DNA of 64,000 nucleotides, from contig JAACTC010000005.1 in assembly GCA_009993635.1 (NCBI GenBank), positions 1 through 64,000 of the forward strand. The letters run 5' to 3'. The notes beneath the pieces are model-generated. The model was given only the letters and a program-made list of their open reading frames with translations. It was not told the DNA's origin and did not search any database. The stretch is from Erythrobacter sp. (GTDB taxonomy: Bacteria; Pseudomonadota; Alphaproteobacteria; Sphingomonadales; Sphingomonadaceae). Position numbers and translations under genes: made by a program. Shown here piece by piece: positions 25,876 through 34,869 of this stretch; the stretch's first letter is position 1, and each line of letters begins with the position of its first letter.

Positions 25876-26919
25876 TCAAGCACTGCCTCGCTTCCAGAGC
25901 GGTGCGGCGATCCGGGCGAGCAGTGGATTGCGGACGAACAGCAGATCGATGACGCCGGCGTCTTCGTGCGCACCCATCGGGCTCTTGTAGCCGGCATCGC
26001 CCAGACCCCAGTCGATCCGCGCGAACCCGCGATCCGCCGCATCCCCGAAATCGTGGTAGAGCAGCACGCGGCCCGGGCTGAATTTCTGGAATTGCCGGTC
26101 GAAATTGTTGGCGATGCAATATCGCGTGTCGCCTGCCTCCAGCCCGAAGGTGAAGGCGGCGGGCGTATCGCCGACCCACAGGATGAAGCCGGAAATCATC
26201 TCTGCGATCTTGCGATCCTTCGCAGCAAGCTCCCAGTATCGGCGCTGCGCGCGGTCGGCGAACTTCGTGTCGCCTCCCTTGCTCAGCTGGCCGACCCATG
26301 AGGCGGCTTCGATGGCCGCGATGGCGTCGCGCTCGCGATCGGACCAATCACGCCCGGTATAGCGTTCGATCCGCACCGCGCCGGTCTTCTCGAGCTGGCG
26401 CACCCGCCAGCGGTCTTTCTGCTTACCTTTGGTCGACGGCCAGGTGCCCGATGCGCGCAATCCGACGAGATCGAGGCAGAAGAGCACACCGACCGCCCGT
26501 TCCAAGGCATGCCAGCCCGCCTGTGATGCAGCTTCGCGCAAGGTGACAAGCGAAGGGTCGTCCGCGATCACCGGGCCGATCCGCCACACGGTGCCCAGAG
26601 CGTGCGCAGCGGCGGGCTCTCGCATAGCCTCGGCGAGGGTCTCGACGCTGGCGGTGCGGTCGACCGGGGCGCCGCGAAACGGCCAGTAAGCTCCGGCGAC
26701 CTGCCGTACGCGCAGCGGACCGACCGATGTTTCGATCAGCGGCAGCGCGGCGAGCGGGCGGCCCGTCAGCGTGCGCGCGATTACCGTGTTCAGCGTTGGA
26801 TCCCCGCTCGCTTCGAACCATCCGGCGCGCAGAAAACTGCGGCGCGGATCGTCCGCTGAGGCCAGCGCGTCGATTGCATCCGGCAGATCGGCACAAGGAA
26901 ATTGGGTAGGCGCGTTCAT
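25876..26919 (-). CDS. FemAB-like GNAT-fold acyltransferase, third gene of a FemAB-JmjC-FemAB operon
   Basis: A 347-residue soluble protein of the GNAT/FemAB (CelD/BcsL-like) group. A KGKQKDRWRVRQLEK segment precedes an acceptor-domain pattern with EAASWVGQLSKGG, then RYWELAAKD and FTFGLEAGDTRYCIANNFDRQF, and a C-terminal RIDWGLGDAGYKSPMG. Such proteins usually transfer an acyl or aminoacyl group. A similar fold-type gene lies two genes upstream at 27821-28963, so the two likely act on related substrates. Its start overlaps the JmjC-like stop by four bases (ATGA). Substrate unknown. Confidence 0.75.
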   Translation of the reverse strand: MNAPTQFPCADLPDAIDALASADDPRRSFLRAGWFEASGDPTLNTVIARTLTGRPLAALPLIETSVGPLRVRQVAGAYWPFRGAPVDRTASVETLAEAMREPAAAHALGTVWRIGPVIADDPSLVTLREAASQAGWHALERAVGVLFCLDLVGLRASGTWPSTKGKQKDRWRVRQLEKTGAVRIERYTGRDWSDRERDAIAAIEAASWVGQLSKGGDTKFADRAQRRYWELAAKDRKIAEMISGFILWVGDTPAAFTFGLEAGDTRYCIANNFDRQFQKFSPGRVLLYHDFGDAADRGFARIDWGLGDAGYKSPMGAHEDAGVIDLLFVRNPLLARIAAPLWKRGSA

Positions 26920-27824
26920 CCGGGTTCCACGGGTGGTGCGGGTGGGCCGAACAGCTTGCGATAGCCACGAAAGCCGAGGCACTTCAGGCGGTTCGACCCC
27001 GGCCAGCGTTGGGGCGGTGCGGGGTGGAGGCCTGCCTTTCGCATGATCGCGTTGAAGCAGCGCGCGCCAGCCTCGTCATAGCTCCAGTCCGAACGCCAGG
27101 TGATGCTGAGCGAGATCGAGCTTTCCGGCCCGTTGCGCACGAAATGCGGTGCCATCACGGGCACGAACAGCGCCTGTCCGGCAGCGATGGCAAACTCCGT
27201 GCCACCGCTTGCCAGATCATCGCTCCATTTGAGTTCGCGCGGGCCGCCCAGGTGATAGCTTTCGTGCATGATGTCGGGTGCGTAGCGCGCGTCGCCTGCG
27301 GGAAACTGCGTCATCGCCTTGCTGCCGCGCAGCTGCAGCAGGATATTGTGCTCCGGATCGAAGTGGTACGGCGTCACGGCGTTGGGACTGGAAATGAAGA
27401 CGAAGCCCTGCGGGGTCAGCATCGCGCCCGTCTTCGCCTCGATGGCCGGGCGCAGTTCCTCCAGCAGATCGTGCAGCAGCGCGCGATAGGCATCGTGCTG
27501 CTCGATATTCTTGAGCACGGCCCAGGAATTGGCCTGCGCGATCCGGCGGATCGTTTCGGTGATCGTGAGCCCTGTCGGGTCGGGCTTGCCGTCCACGCCG
27601 ATCGGCAGATCGCCCCGATTATACTCTATCGAGGATTCGGGCAGCTGCGCGGCGAGTTCGGCCAGCGCATCCAGACCCAGCAGGGGGTGATCGCGCAGCC
27701 CGTGTTCCAGCACCAGCGGGGTTTCGGGATAGGCGGCGGCAAAGGCCTCGCGCGTTGCATCGGGGAACACCGATTGCGTGTCGTGTGGGGCACCTTCGTA
27801 GGGGAAGCCGGTTTCGGCGTTCAT
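26916..27824 (-). CDS. Cupin/JmjC-like 2-oxoglutarate oxygenase candidate
   Basis: A 302-residue protein with the JmjC-type cupin pattern: HFDPEHN supplies the HxD metal-binding pair, and APHFVRNG near residue 240 supplies the distal His. Such enzymes bind Fe(II) and 2-oxoglutarate and hydroxylate proteins or small molecules. It is the middle gene of a three-gene operon, overlapping both FemAB-like partners by four bases. I infer that it hydroxylates something also acylated by the flanking enzymes. The class is well supported; the substrate is not known. Confidence 0.8.
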   Translation of the reverse strand: MNAETGFPYEGAPHDTQSVFPDATREAFAAAYPETPLVLEHGLRDHPLLGLDALAELAAQLPESSIEYNRGDLPIGVDGKPDPTGLTITETIRRIAQANSWAVLKNIEQHDAYRALLHDLLEELRPAIEAKTGAMLTPQGFVFISSPNAVTPYHFDPEHNILLQLRGSKAMTQFPAGDARYAPDIMHESYHLGGPRELKWSDDLASGGTEFAIAAGQALFVPVMAPHFVRNGPESSISLSITWRSDWSYDEAGARCFNAIMRKAGLHPAPPQRWPGSNRLKCLGFRGYRKLFGPPAPPVEPG

Positions 27825-28963
27825 GCGGACATGGTCCTTTCGATCTTGCGCGATTCATGGGCGATCAGCCGCGTGCCAATCGTGCGGCGAAGCCGGCCGC
27901 CGATGGCCACATTGCGCGAAACGACGCTGCGCTGCCCGCGCCAGAAGTGGTCGATCATCGGGTGGTCGGGTGCGGCGCAACTGTCGCACCATGCGATGCC
28001 GTCGCGCTGCAACAGGTCGAGATTTTCTTTTTGCAGCAGCACACCGGGCGAGTAGCGGGCGTAATCCTCGTCAAACGTCGTCTTGAAACTGAACGCGCCG
28101 GGCGGGGTCAGGAAACTCGCCAGCATGGCGATGGGCCGCGTATCGAGCGTCAGCGACAGCCCTTCGAACCGGCCGCGCTCGGCCGCGCCGACCAGCCCCA
28201 GCCGGAAGAAGCGTTCGCATGCCGCATCGTCCGCCAGCGAAGAGCCTGCGCGCCCTTTCCAGCTGGCGGCTTCCAGCGCGAGGAAGTCGTCGGCAAAGCG
28301 GCTGGCAGCCTGAGGCGTTTCCGCGCGTTCGACCGTCAACGTGCCCAGTTCGCCCAGACGCCGGGCCTGCCTGCGCAGTTCCTTGCGCTTTTTGTTGGGC
28401 AGCGCCTCTTCGTAATATTCTCCGGGTGACAGCGGCGAGGCGAGCAGGGCGCGCTCACTGCGTGCAACCACACCTGCGGCGCGCGCGCCATCGCGGGAAA
28501 TTTCCGTCAGCGCGGTATCGGGCGCGCTGTCTTCCGGCATGATCGGCAGGTGCAGGAAGGCGGCGGCACTTGCATGATCGTCCACCCAGTCGAGCAGCGC
28601 GGACCAGAACATCGCCTCGAACCCGCGCGCGATCAGCGGCACGCCGCAAAAGGCGTTTGGATGGAGCCAGACTGTCAGGTGCGGCAGCGGGTGGCCGTAA
28701 TAGGTGGAGGAGAACCGCAGCGGAACGATGCCTGCAAGCTGGCCATCGATGCGCAGCGCAGCCAGCAGTACGCGGCCCGCCGGGTCGAAGGCTTCGAGCG
28801 CGGGGCCGAGTAACCAGCTTTCGAAGAACGGGTTCGGTTCGCTGGCCGCTTCGCTGAGCTGGTGCCAGTCCGCTTCGTCGGGCCAGGCACTGCGCCAGGG
28901 GGCGACGTCCAGCCGCGGCGCAAGGCCGCCGGGATCGTCGAAACCCGTCTCTAACAAGACCAT
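27821..28963 (-). CDS. FemAB-like GNAT-fold acyltransferase, first gene of the operon
   Basis: A 380-residue protein of the FemAB/CelD-like acyltransferase group. Features include a GEYYEEALPNKKRKELRRQARRL helix preceding the acceptor half, then EAASWKGRAGSSLADD, and a final GVLLQKENLDLLQRDGIAWCDS core. It shares the EAASWxG landmark and overall plan with the third gene of the operon, which points to an old duplication. It probably heads the operon, since the next upstream gene (hppA) is 172 bases away and separated by a terminator hairpin. Substrate unknown. Confidence 0.75.
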   Translation of the reverse strand: MVLLETGFDDPGGLAPRLDVAPWRSAWPDEADWHQLSEAASEPNPFFESWLLGPALEAFDPAGRVLLAALRIDGQLAGIVPLRFSSTYYGHPLPHLTVWLHPNAFCGVPLIARGFEAMFWSALLDWVDDHASAAAFLHLPIMPEDSAPDTALTEISRDGARAAGVVARSERALLASPLSPGEYYEEALPNKKRKELRRQARRLGELGTLTVERAETPQAASRFADDFLALEAASWKGRAGSSLADDAACERFFRLGLVGAAERGRFEGLSLTLDTRPIAMLASFLTPPGAFSFKTTFDEDYARYSPGVLLQKENLDLLQRDGIAWCDSCAAPDHPMIDHFWRGQRSVVSRNVAIGGRLRRTIGTRLIAHESRKIERTMSA

Positions 28964-29074
28964 GTCCGTGCAGCCGCCTCTAACCGGTTGAAACCCTTTC
29001 CGCGCTGTTAAGCCTAGTCTGGAAAACCTGAGATTTGCTTAAGTCGCATCGCGTTTCGCTGGCGGCAAAGCAAA

Positions 29075-29105
29075 GGGCGCGACTCCCGCTGGGGGAGCCG
29101 CGCCC
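29075..29105 (-). terminator. Rho-independent terminator of hppA
   Basis: GGGCGCG (29075-29081) pairs with CGCGCCC (29099-29105), with an inner CTCCC-GCTG-GGGGAG-type stem. It is followed on the minus strand by CTTTGCTTTGCC, a T-rich tail, and lies 30 bases after the hppA stop. Confidence 0.8.
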
Positions 29106-29135
29106 TGTGTTACCCTGCCGGGCAGTCGGATCGGA

Positions 29136-31304
29136 TCAGGCGGCACCCGCCGCCAGCGCCGCGAGCAACAGCAGCGCGACAATGTTGGTGATCTTGATCA
29201 TCGGGTTCACCGCCGGGCCTGCCGTATCCTTGTACGGATCGCCCACCGTATCGCCCGTCACCGCGGCCTTGTGGGCTTCGGAGCCCTTGCCGCCGTGGTT
29301 GCCGTCTTCGATGTACTTCTTCGCATTGTCCCACGCACCGCCACCGGCGGTCATGGACAGCGCGACGAACAGGCCGCCGACGATCACGCCGAGCAGCAGC
29401 GCGCCCAGCGCCGCGAAGCCGTTGGCCTGGCCCGCGATCAGCGTGATCACGAAGTAGACCACCACGGGTGCCAGCACCGGAAGCAGCGACGGCACGATCA
29501 TTTCCTTGATCGCTGCGCGGGTGACGAGGTCCACCGTGCGGGCGTAGTCGGGCTTCTCGGAGTAATCCATGATGCCCGGCTTTTCCGCGAACTGCTCGCG
29601 CACGTCCTTCACCACGTCGCCCGCAGCGCGGCCCACTGCGGTCATGCCCATTGCGCCGAACAGGTAGGGCAGCAGGGCGCCCAGCAGCAGGCCGACGATC
29701 ACGAACGGGTTCTTCAGGCTGAAGTCGACCTGGACCGTGGGGAAGAACTCCGTCAGGTCGGTGGTATAGGCCGCGAACAGCACCAGCGCGGCGAGGCCCG
29801 CCGATCCGATGGCATAGCCCTTGGTCACCGCCTTGGTGGTGTTGCCCACTGCGTCCAGCGCGTCGGTCTTTTCACGAACCGAGTCGTCCAGCCCCGCCAT
29901 TTCGGCGATGCCGCCCGCGTTGTCGGTGACCGGGCCATAGGCGTCGAGCGCCACGACCATGCCAGCAAGCGCCAGCATCGCGGTGGCCGCATAGGCAATG
30001 CCGATCAGGCCTGCGAGCATGTAGGCGATGATGATACCGGCCACGATCACCAGCGTGGGCAGCGCGGTCGCTTCGAGGCTGATCGCGAGGCCCTGGATCA
30101 CATTGGTACCATGGCCCGTTTCCGATGCCTTGGCGATGGAGCGGACCGGGCGGTATTCGGTGCCGGTGTAATATTCGGTGATCCAGATGATCAGCCCGGT
30201 GATCGCCAGGCCCAGCATCGCGCACCAGAACAGGTCCATGCCGGTGAAACCGCCCACGACGGCGGCGGCACTTTCGGTCACCAGCGTGTCGCCCAGTGCG
30301 ACCGTCGCCGTTTCGCCGATCACGGCGGCGCCGATCAGCGCGTTCATGTCGCCCAGCGCCCAGCTCATCACGCCGAAGATCGCGGGGATGGAGAGCACGG
30401 CGGTGACAAGGAAGCCCTTGTACATCGCGCCCATGATGTTCTGCTTGCGGCCCAGCTTCACGAAGTAGGTGCCGATGATCGAGGTGACGATGCACGCGCC
30501 GCCGATCAGCAGCGGCAGCGCCATCAGCGGCAGCAGCAGGTCGCCCACCGAGCGCAGCAGCAGCGCGGTCAGCACCATCGTTGCACCCACGGTGACGACA
30601 TAGGTTTCGAACAGGTCGGCGGCCATGCCGGCGCAGTCGCCCACATTGTCGCCCACGTTATCCGCGATCACGGCGGGGTTGCGGGGGTCATCCTCTGGAA
30701 TGCCCGCTTCGACCTTGCCGACGAGATCCGCGCCGACATCCGCCGCCTTGGTGAAGATACCGCCACCCAGGCGCGCGAAGATCGAGATGAGCGAGGCACC
30801 GAAGGCGAGGCCGACCAGCCCGTCCACCACTTCGCGGCTGTTCGCCTCGTAGCCGAGCGGCCCGGCCAGCACATAGAAGAACACCGCGATGGCAAGCAGC
30901 GCGAGGCCCGCCACCAGCATCCCGGTGATCGCGCCTGCGCGAAACGCCAGCGTGAGGCCCTGCTGCAACCCGCTCTGCGCGGCTGCAGCGGTGCGCACAT
31001 TGGCCTTCACCGAGATGTTCATCCCGATATAGCCTGCCGCGCCCGACAGAATGGCACCGATCAGGAAGCCGACTGCGGGGATCCAGCTGAGAAACACCAG
31101 CACCAGCACCGCGACCACCACGCCGACGATGGCGATGGTGGTGTACTGCCGGTTCAGGTAGGCGCGCGCGCCCTCCTGAATGGCACCGGCGATCTCCTGC
31201 ATTTTCTCGTTGCCAGCTCCGGCCCCGAGAATCTGTCGACTTGTGAAAATACCGTAGATGATGGCCAGCAAACCCAGGCCGATAGCGACGAGAACGAGTT
31301 CCAC
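29136..31304 (-). CDS. hppA: Membrane-bound proton-translocating pyrophosphatase
   Basis: A 722-residue inner-membrane pump with about 16 hydrophobic segments that couples pyrophosphate hydrolysis to proton export. The substrate site is [20 protein letters not shown] and [34 protein letters not shown] carries Lys (about residue 491) where K+-dependent enzymes have Ala, so it should be the K+-insensitive type. It is a single gene ending in a hairpin terminator. The start ATG at 31304 is divergent from the small membrane protein at 31481 across 176 bases. Confidence 0.97.
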   Translation of the reverse strand: MELVLVAIGLGLLAIIYGIFTSRQILGAGAGNEKMQEIAGAIQEGARAYLNRQYTTIAIVGVVVAVLVLVFLSWIPAVGFLIGAILSGAAGYIGMNISVKANVRTAAAAQSGLQQGLTLAFRAGAITGMLVAGLALLAIAVFFYVLAGPLGYEANSREVVDGLVGLAFGASLISIFARLGGGIFTKAADVGADLVGKVEAGIPEDDPRNPAVIADNVGDNVGDCAGMAADLFETYVVTVGATMVLTALLLRSVGDLLLPLMALPLLIGGACIVTSIIGTYFVKLGRKQNIMGAMYKGFLVTAVLSIPAIFGVMSWALGDMNALIGAAVIGETATVALGDTLVTESAAAVVGGFTGMDLFWCAMLGLAITGLIIWITEYYTGTEYRPVRSIAKASETGHGTNVIQGLAISLEATALPTLVIVAGIIIAYMLAGLIGIAYAATAMLALAGMVVALDAYGPVTDNAGGIAEMAGLDDSVREKTDALDAVGNTTKAVTKGYAIGSAGLAALVLFAAYTTDLTEFFPTVQVDFSLKNPFVIVGLLLGALLPYLFGAMGMTAVGRAAGDVVKDVREQFAEKPGIMDYSEKPDYARTVDLVTRAAIKEMIVPSLLPVLAPVVVYFVITLIAGQANGFAALGALLLGVIVGGLFVALSMTAGGGAWDNAKKYIEDGNHGGKGSEAHKAAVTGDTVGDPYKDTAGPAVNPMIKITNIVALLLLAALAAGAA

Positions 31305-31480
31305 GCCTTTGTCTCCCCCAAAAAAGTCCCGAAAAGCCTTCGGTTGACCGCCATTATTGTCAGTGGTTCAAGGAGACCATGGCTAGATGGGCTCGCCACC
31401 CGACGCAAGTCCCCGCGATGCTTCTGCACATTTTCGCCGCCGGGAATCGCGGACTCTTGCCGGATTCCGTGGTTAAGACT

Positions 31481-31687
31481 ATGATAACCATCATGCAGGT
31501 CGCTCTCCAGAAACTGTTCTCCATCATGCCGCTTCTGTTCGGCATCGGGTTCATCGCGCCGGTTATCGCCCAGGTGATGACGATGTGGGGCTGGGACGCA
31601 CCCTTCGGAATGCAGCGGATCGTCTTCGGACTGCTGATCGGTGCGCTGTGGGGGCTCTACGCGACCATCAAGGGGCGCTGGATATGA
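31481..31687 (+). CDS. Small membrane protein before the desaturase gene
   Basis: A 68-residue protein with two hydrophobic segments (FSIMPLLFGIGFIAPVIAQV and IVFGLLIGALWGLYATI) joined by a short polar loop, with a final KGRWI. It may be an integral membrane partner or chaperone of the desaturase-like protein, whose ATG overlaps this gene's stop as ATGA (31684-31687). ATGs at 31481 and 31493 are both possible; the open frame extends further up to 31379. The coupled overlap is the best evidence that it is real. Confidence 0.65.
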   Translation: MITIMQVALQKLFSIMPLLFGIGFIAPVIAQVMTMWGWDAPFGMQRIVFGLLIGALWGLYATIKGRWI

Positions 31688-32652
31688 CCGACGATCTGAC
31701 CCGTCTGGATACGCTGTCGCGCGAAACGATCGACGCTCCGGAGAGCGGAGGCAGCGCACTGCCACTGGCCGCGGACGAGGGGCTGGACAGGCACACGCGG
31801 GTCGACCTGCTGAAGCAGGAGAGGGCGATTGCCGCCAAATATCAGAACGGGCCGATGTGGGGCTATGTGGTTGCGGCCGTGGGCGGTTTCGCGATCTGGC
31901 TGGCACTGTTTCCGTTGACCATGTTCGGCGCGGTCCACCCAGCGATCACGCTGGTGGTGTCCACGTTCCTGACGGTTGCGGGCTACGTTACCTGTCACGA
32001 GGCGATGCACGACAATATCGCCAAGCGCGGCAGCAAGTATCGCTGGGCGAACCAGCTGGTCGGCGAAGTGTCGCTGCTGCCCATCGCGGTGCCGTTCAGC
32101 ATGGGGCGGGTTTCTCACCTGGAGCATCACAAGCACTGCAACCACCCGGAAAAGGACCCGGATTACACCGACGAGGCACCGAACTGGTGGATGGCTTGGT
32201 ACAAGACCTGGTGGAACCGCCAGCCGCGCGTCGATGGCACGATCAACCGCTACAAGTCGGTCTGCCAGCAGCTCGACACGCGCGAATCGCGCCTTGCGCT
32301 GAAGCAGACGATGATCGTTCAGGTCATCTACCTGACGGTGCTCTTCACGATGGCTTGGAACGGCTATGCCATTGCAGCAGTGGTCTGTTGGTGGCTGCCG
32401 CGCCAGCTGGGCCTCAGCTATATCCGCTATTTCCTGAGCTGGGCACCGCACCACCCGCGTGCCGGCAAGACCGAGCGGTACGAGCAGGCAAACATCTTCA
32501 AGAGCCATGTCGGCCACTTCTTTTCGATGTGCATGGAAACCCACCTGATCCATCACCTGCATCCGGGCATCCCGAACCACAAGACCAAGGCTGCATACCT
32601 TGAGATGAAGCCGATTCTGGAAAAACGCGGCGTGGATTGCTCCGCGATCTGA
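31684..32652 (+). CDS. Fatty-acid-desaturase superfamily membrane di-iron enzyme
   Basis: A 322-residue membrane protein with three His boxes: HEAMHDN, HLEHHKHCNH, and a final HLIHHLHP, matching the eight-His di-iron site of desaturases and carotenoid hydroxylases. Four hydrophobic segments flank them. It probably introduces a double bond or hydroxyl group in a lipid or carotenoid; which one is not clear. The ATG at 31684 has AAGGGGC about 10 bases upstream and overlaps the preceding small membrane gene by four bases. It converges with thiL across seven bases. Confidence 0.8.
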   Translation: MTDDLTRLDTLSRETIDAPESGGSALPLAADEGLDRHTRVDLLKQERAIAAKYQNGPMWGYVVAAVGGFAIWLALFPLTMFGAVHPAITLVVSTFLTVAGYVTCHEAMHDNIAKRGSKYRWANQLVGEVSLLPIAVPFSMGRVSHLEHHKHCNHPEKDPDYTDEAPNWWMAWYKTWWNRQPRVDGTINRYKSVCQQLDTRESRLALKQTMIVQVIYLTVLFTMAWNGYAIAAVVCWWLPRQLGLSYIRYFLSWAPHHPRAGKTERYEQANIFKSHVGHFFSMCMETHLIHHLHPGIPNHKTKAAYLEMKPILEKRGVDCSAI

Positions 32653-32659
32653 CGCAGCG

Positions 32660-33532
32660 TCAGTGCTGGTAGCCCAGGCCTTCGGGGCCGCTCAGCCATT
32701 CGCCATCGAGCTGTAACGGTGCCTGCCCGACCGCCACCACGCTGCCGATACGGGTTGCGGCGGTGGGCAATGCGGCGGTGGTGGGTGCGGTGAACAGCAG
32801 CGCATAATCGTCGCCCCAGCGCAGCGCATCGGCCCGGCGATCCTCCGGTGCGCAAATCGGCACCTGCATGCCTTCTATGGCCAGGCTCACGCCGCTGGCC
32901 TCGGCCATGCGCCATGCGTCGAGCAGCAAGCCATCCGACACATCCATCATCGCGCTGACATGGGGGGCAAGCGCGCACCCTTCGGCCAGCAGCGGGGTGG
33001 GGCGCGTGAAAGGGTTTTGATCGGCATCGCCTCGGCCAGTCAGCGCCTCGAACCCCATCATCGCCCCGCCGACACTGCCGCACAGGTACACCCCGTCGCC
33101 CGGCTTTGCGCCAGTGCGCGATGGCACGGGCGTGTGCGTTGCGCGCCCGATGGCGGTGAGGCTGAAGGTGCGTGCGCCGCCGCCCGAAACCGTGTCCCCG
33201 CCCAGCAGGGGGACATCGAACGCCTCGAGCGCGGCCTGCAAACCATCGAGAAACGCATCGTCATCGGCACCGAGCGAATAGCCCAGCAACACCCCCACCG
33301 GCTCCGCACCCTTCGCTGCCAGATCGGAAAGGTTCGCCGCGACCAGTTTCCACGCCACGTCCGCCATTGATTGTCCGGGCAGCCAGTGGGTGTCTTCGAC
33401 CATCATGTCCTTGGTCAGCACCAGCGTTTCGCCGCCCAGCTCCAGCACCGCTGCATCGTCCGCCAGCCCGCGCGCGGCGGGATGGGTGGCGATGGCGCGA
33501 AGCGATTGGATAAGGGCAAGTTCGCTGTTCAT
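32660..33532 (-). CDS. thiL: Thiamine-monophosphate kinase
   Basis: A 290-residue enzyme phosphorylating TMP to thiamine diphosphate. Early residues GLADDAAVLELGGETLVLTKDMMVEDTHW hold the Mg-binding Asp residues. LLGGDTVSGGGARTFSLTAIG and SAMMDVSDGLLLDAWRMAEASG are the conserved ATP and substrate motifs. NusB normally lies next to thiL in proteobacteria; here a lipoprotein gene on the other strand separates them. The start ATG at 33532 matches homology. Confidence 0.96.
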   Translation of the reverse strand: MNSELALIQSLRAIATHPAARGLADDAAVLELGGETLVLTKDMMVEDTHWLPGQSMADVAWKLVAANLSDLAAKGAEPVGVLLGYSLGADDDAFLDGLQAALEAFDVPLLGGDTVSGGGARTFSLTAIGRATHTPVPSRTGAKPGDGVYLCGSVGGAMMGFEALTGRGDADQNPFTRPTPLLAEGCALAPHVSAMMDVSDGLLLDAWRMAEASGVSLAIEGMQVPICAPEDRRADALRWGDDYALLFTAPTTAALPTAATRIGSVVAVGQAPLQLDGEWLSGPEGLGYQH

Positions 33533-33664
33533 TGATGCCCGCTATGCCAGCCACGCTTCTCCCCGTCACCTCACCGCGAACGTGCCGCCTCGGGGCGGAA
33601 ACTTGACAAATGGGAAGTCATCGCAAGCATGGGAGCCGGATTTCGATAAGGGGGAGAACGAATT

Positions 33665-34429
33665 TTGCGTACAGCAACTATGATAGCCCTGGGGGCGCTT
33701 TTGACAGCTTGCGGCAACGCCGAGGCTGATGCCAGTAGCACCGGGCCAGATAGGTCCGCGGCTGTGCAGGAGCCTGGGGAGACCCAAGGCGGATCCTGGC
33801 TCTCCTTCAGCGATCGCGACAAGTGCGAGCTTGCGCCGCAGGCGGCCAAGGTGGTCGAACAGATGATCCGCACCGCGCGCGAGGGCGCGCCTTACGGGAT
33901 GCTCGTGGCCAAGCCCGCGAAGGCCGCCGTGCCCGGCATGGAAGCACCCATTCAGGCTGTCGAATTGAACGACGGCCCCTATCAGACTCCGGGTGTGTTC
34001 CTGCCGCTGGATGAAGACTGGAACGGCCTGCCGCTGCGCGGCCTGTGGGCTAATGCGGCTGCGCGCGAAACGCTGACCGAGAATGTCCCCTACGACGGGG
34101 TCGATATCCGCCTCTATTTCGCGGACACGCCGGATCTTGCCAGCAAGCTGGAAGCGACCGGCTGGAAGCTCTCCAGGGTCGATCCCGAATATGACGAGCC
34201 GATGCCCATCGCGGTATTTTCGCAGCAGTACTTTCTGGATGCGGGGCAGAAACTGCTCGAAACACCGATCGACTACGAGTCTGAGGCGAACAGGAGCCCC
34301 AGCGGAATCCCCAAGGTCGATGGGCGTGAGGTTGGCACCTACGGCATGAACACCATCGTACAACTGGTCGAAAGCAGCGCGAAGCCGGGGATGACCTACC
34401 TCACCTGCAATATTTACGCGTCGACCTAG
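33665..34429 (+). CDS. Unrecognised lipoprotein
   Basis: A 254-residue protein with a lipoprotein signal (MIALGALLTAC, lipobox LTAC). The start may be TTG at 33665, with GGGGGAG upstream, or ATG at 33680. The mature part has a Ser/Ala-rich linker, then a globular domain with DKCELAPQAAKVVEQM and a Cys near the C-terminus (MTYLTCNIYAST). No family is recognised. It is inserted between nusB and thiL on the opposite strand, its last four bases overlapping the nusB end. Confidence 0.65.
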   Translation: MRTATMIALGALLTACGNAEADASSTGPDRSAAVQEPGETQGGSWLSFSDRDKCELAPQAAKVVEQMIRTAREGAPYGMLVAKPAKAAVPGMEAPIQAVELNDGPYQTPGVFLPLDEDWNGLPLRGLWANAAARETLTENVPYDGVDIRLYFADTPDLASKLEATGWKLSRVDPEYDEPMPIAVFSQQYFLDAGQKLLETPIDYESEANRSPSGIPKVDGREVGTYGMNTIVQLVESSAKPGMTYLTCNIYAST

Positions 34430-34869
34430 GAACGCACCGCCTTCGCCACCGCGTCCAGCACGCCATTGGCGAACTTGGCCTCGCGGTCGTCGAAAAAGGC
34501 TTTCGCCACATCGATGTATTCGTTGATGATCGCGCCCGTCGGAATGTCGGCGCGCGCGATCAGTTCGTATGCACCGCAGCGCAGCACCTGCAAAAGTGTC
34601 TTGTCGAGCCGCTTGAGGCTCCAGCCTTCGGCCAGTTTGGCGCTCAGGACTTCGTCGATTTCCTCGCGCCGGGCGTCGACGCCGCGCACGACATCGTCGA
34701 AGAACGGCACTTCTGCATCGGCATAGGTATCGCCCTCGATCTCGCGCCCCAGCCGGTGCTGGTGGAACTCGTCGAGCAGCTTGGGCAGCGAAGTGCCCTC
34801 CATGTCGCGCTGGTAGAGCGCCTGTACTGCGGCGAGGCGCGCGGCGGATCGTGCTGTGCTTCTGGACAT
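34426..34869 (-). CDS. nusB: Transcription antitermination factor NusB
   Basis: A 147-residue all-helical protein that binds boxA RNA with NusE (ribosomal S10) in antitermination at rRNA operons. RSAARLAAVQALYQRDMEG is the conserved N-terminus; KTLLQVLRCGAYELIARADI and INEYIDVAKAFFDD are the core helices. Its ATG shares one base with the hisD stop (TAATG), so the two are tightly coupled. It ends the hisG-hisD-nusB row. Confidence 0.97.
   Translation of the reverse strand: MSRSTARSAARLAAVQALYQRDMEGTSLPKLLDEFHQHRLGREIEGDTYADAEVPFFDDVVRGVDARREEIDEVLSAKLAEGWSLKRLDKTLLQVLRCGAYELIARADIPTGAIINEYIDVAKAFFDDREAKFANGVLDAVAKAVRS

Noticed and set aside
29271-31484. A 737-residue open frame antisense to hppA
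   Set aside because: It has His/Arg/Gly-rich low-complexity sequence typical of GC-rich antisense frames and lies opposite a certain gene.
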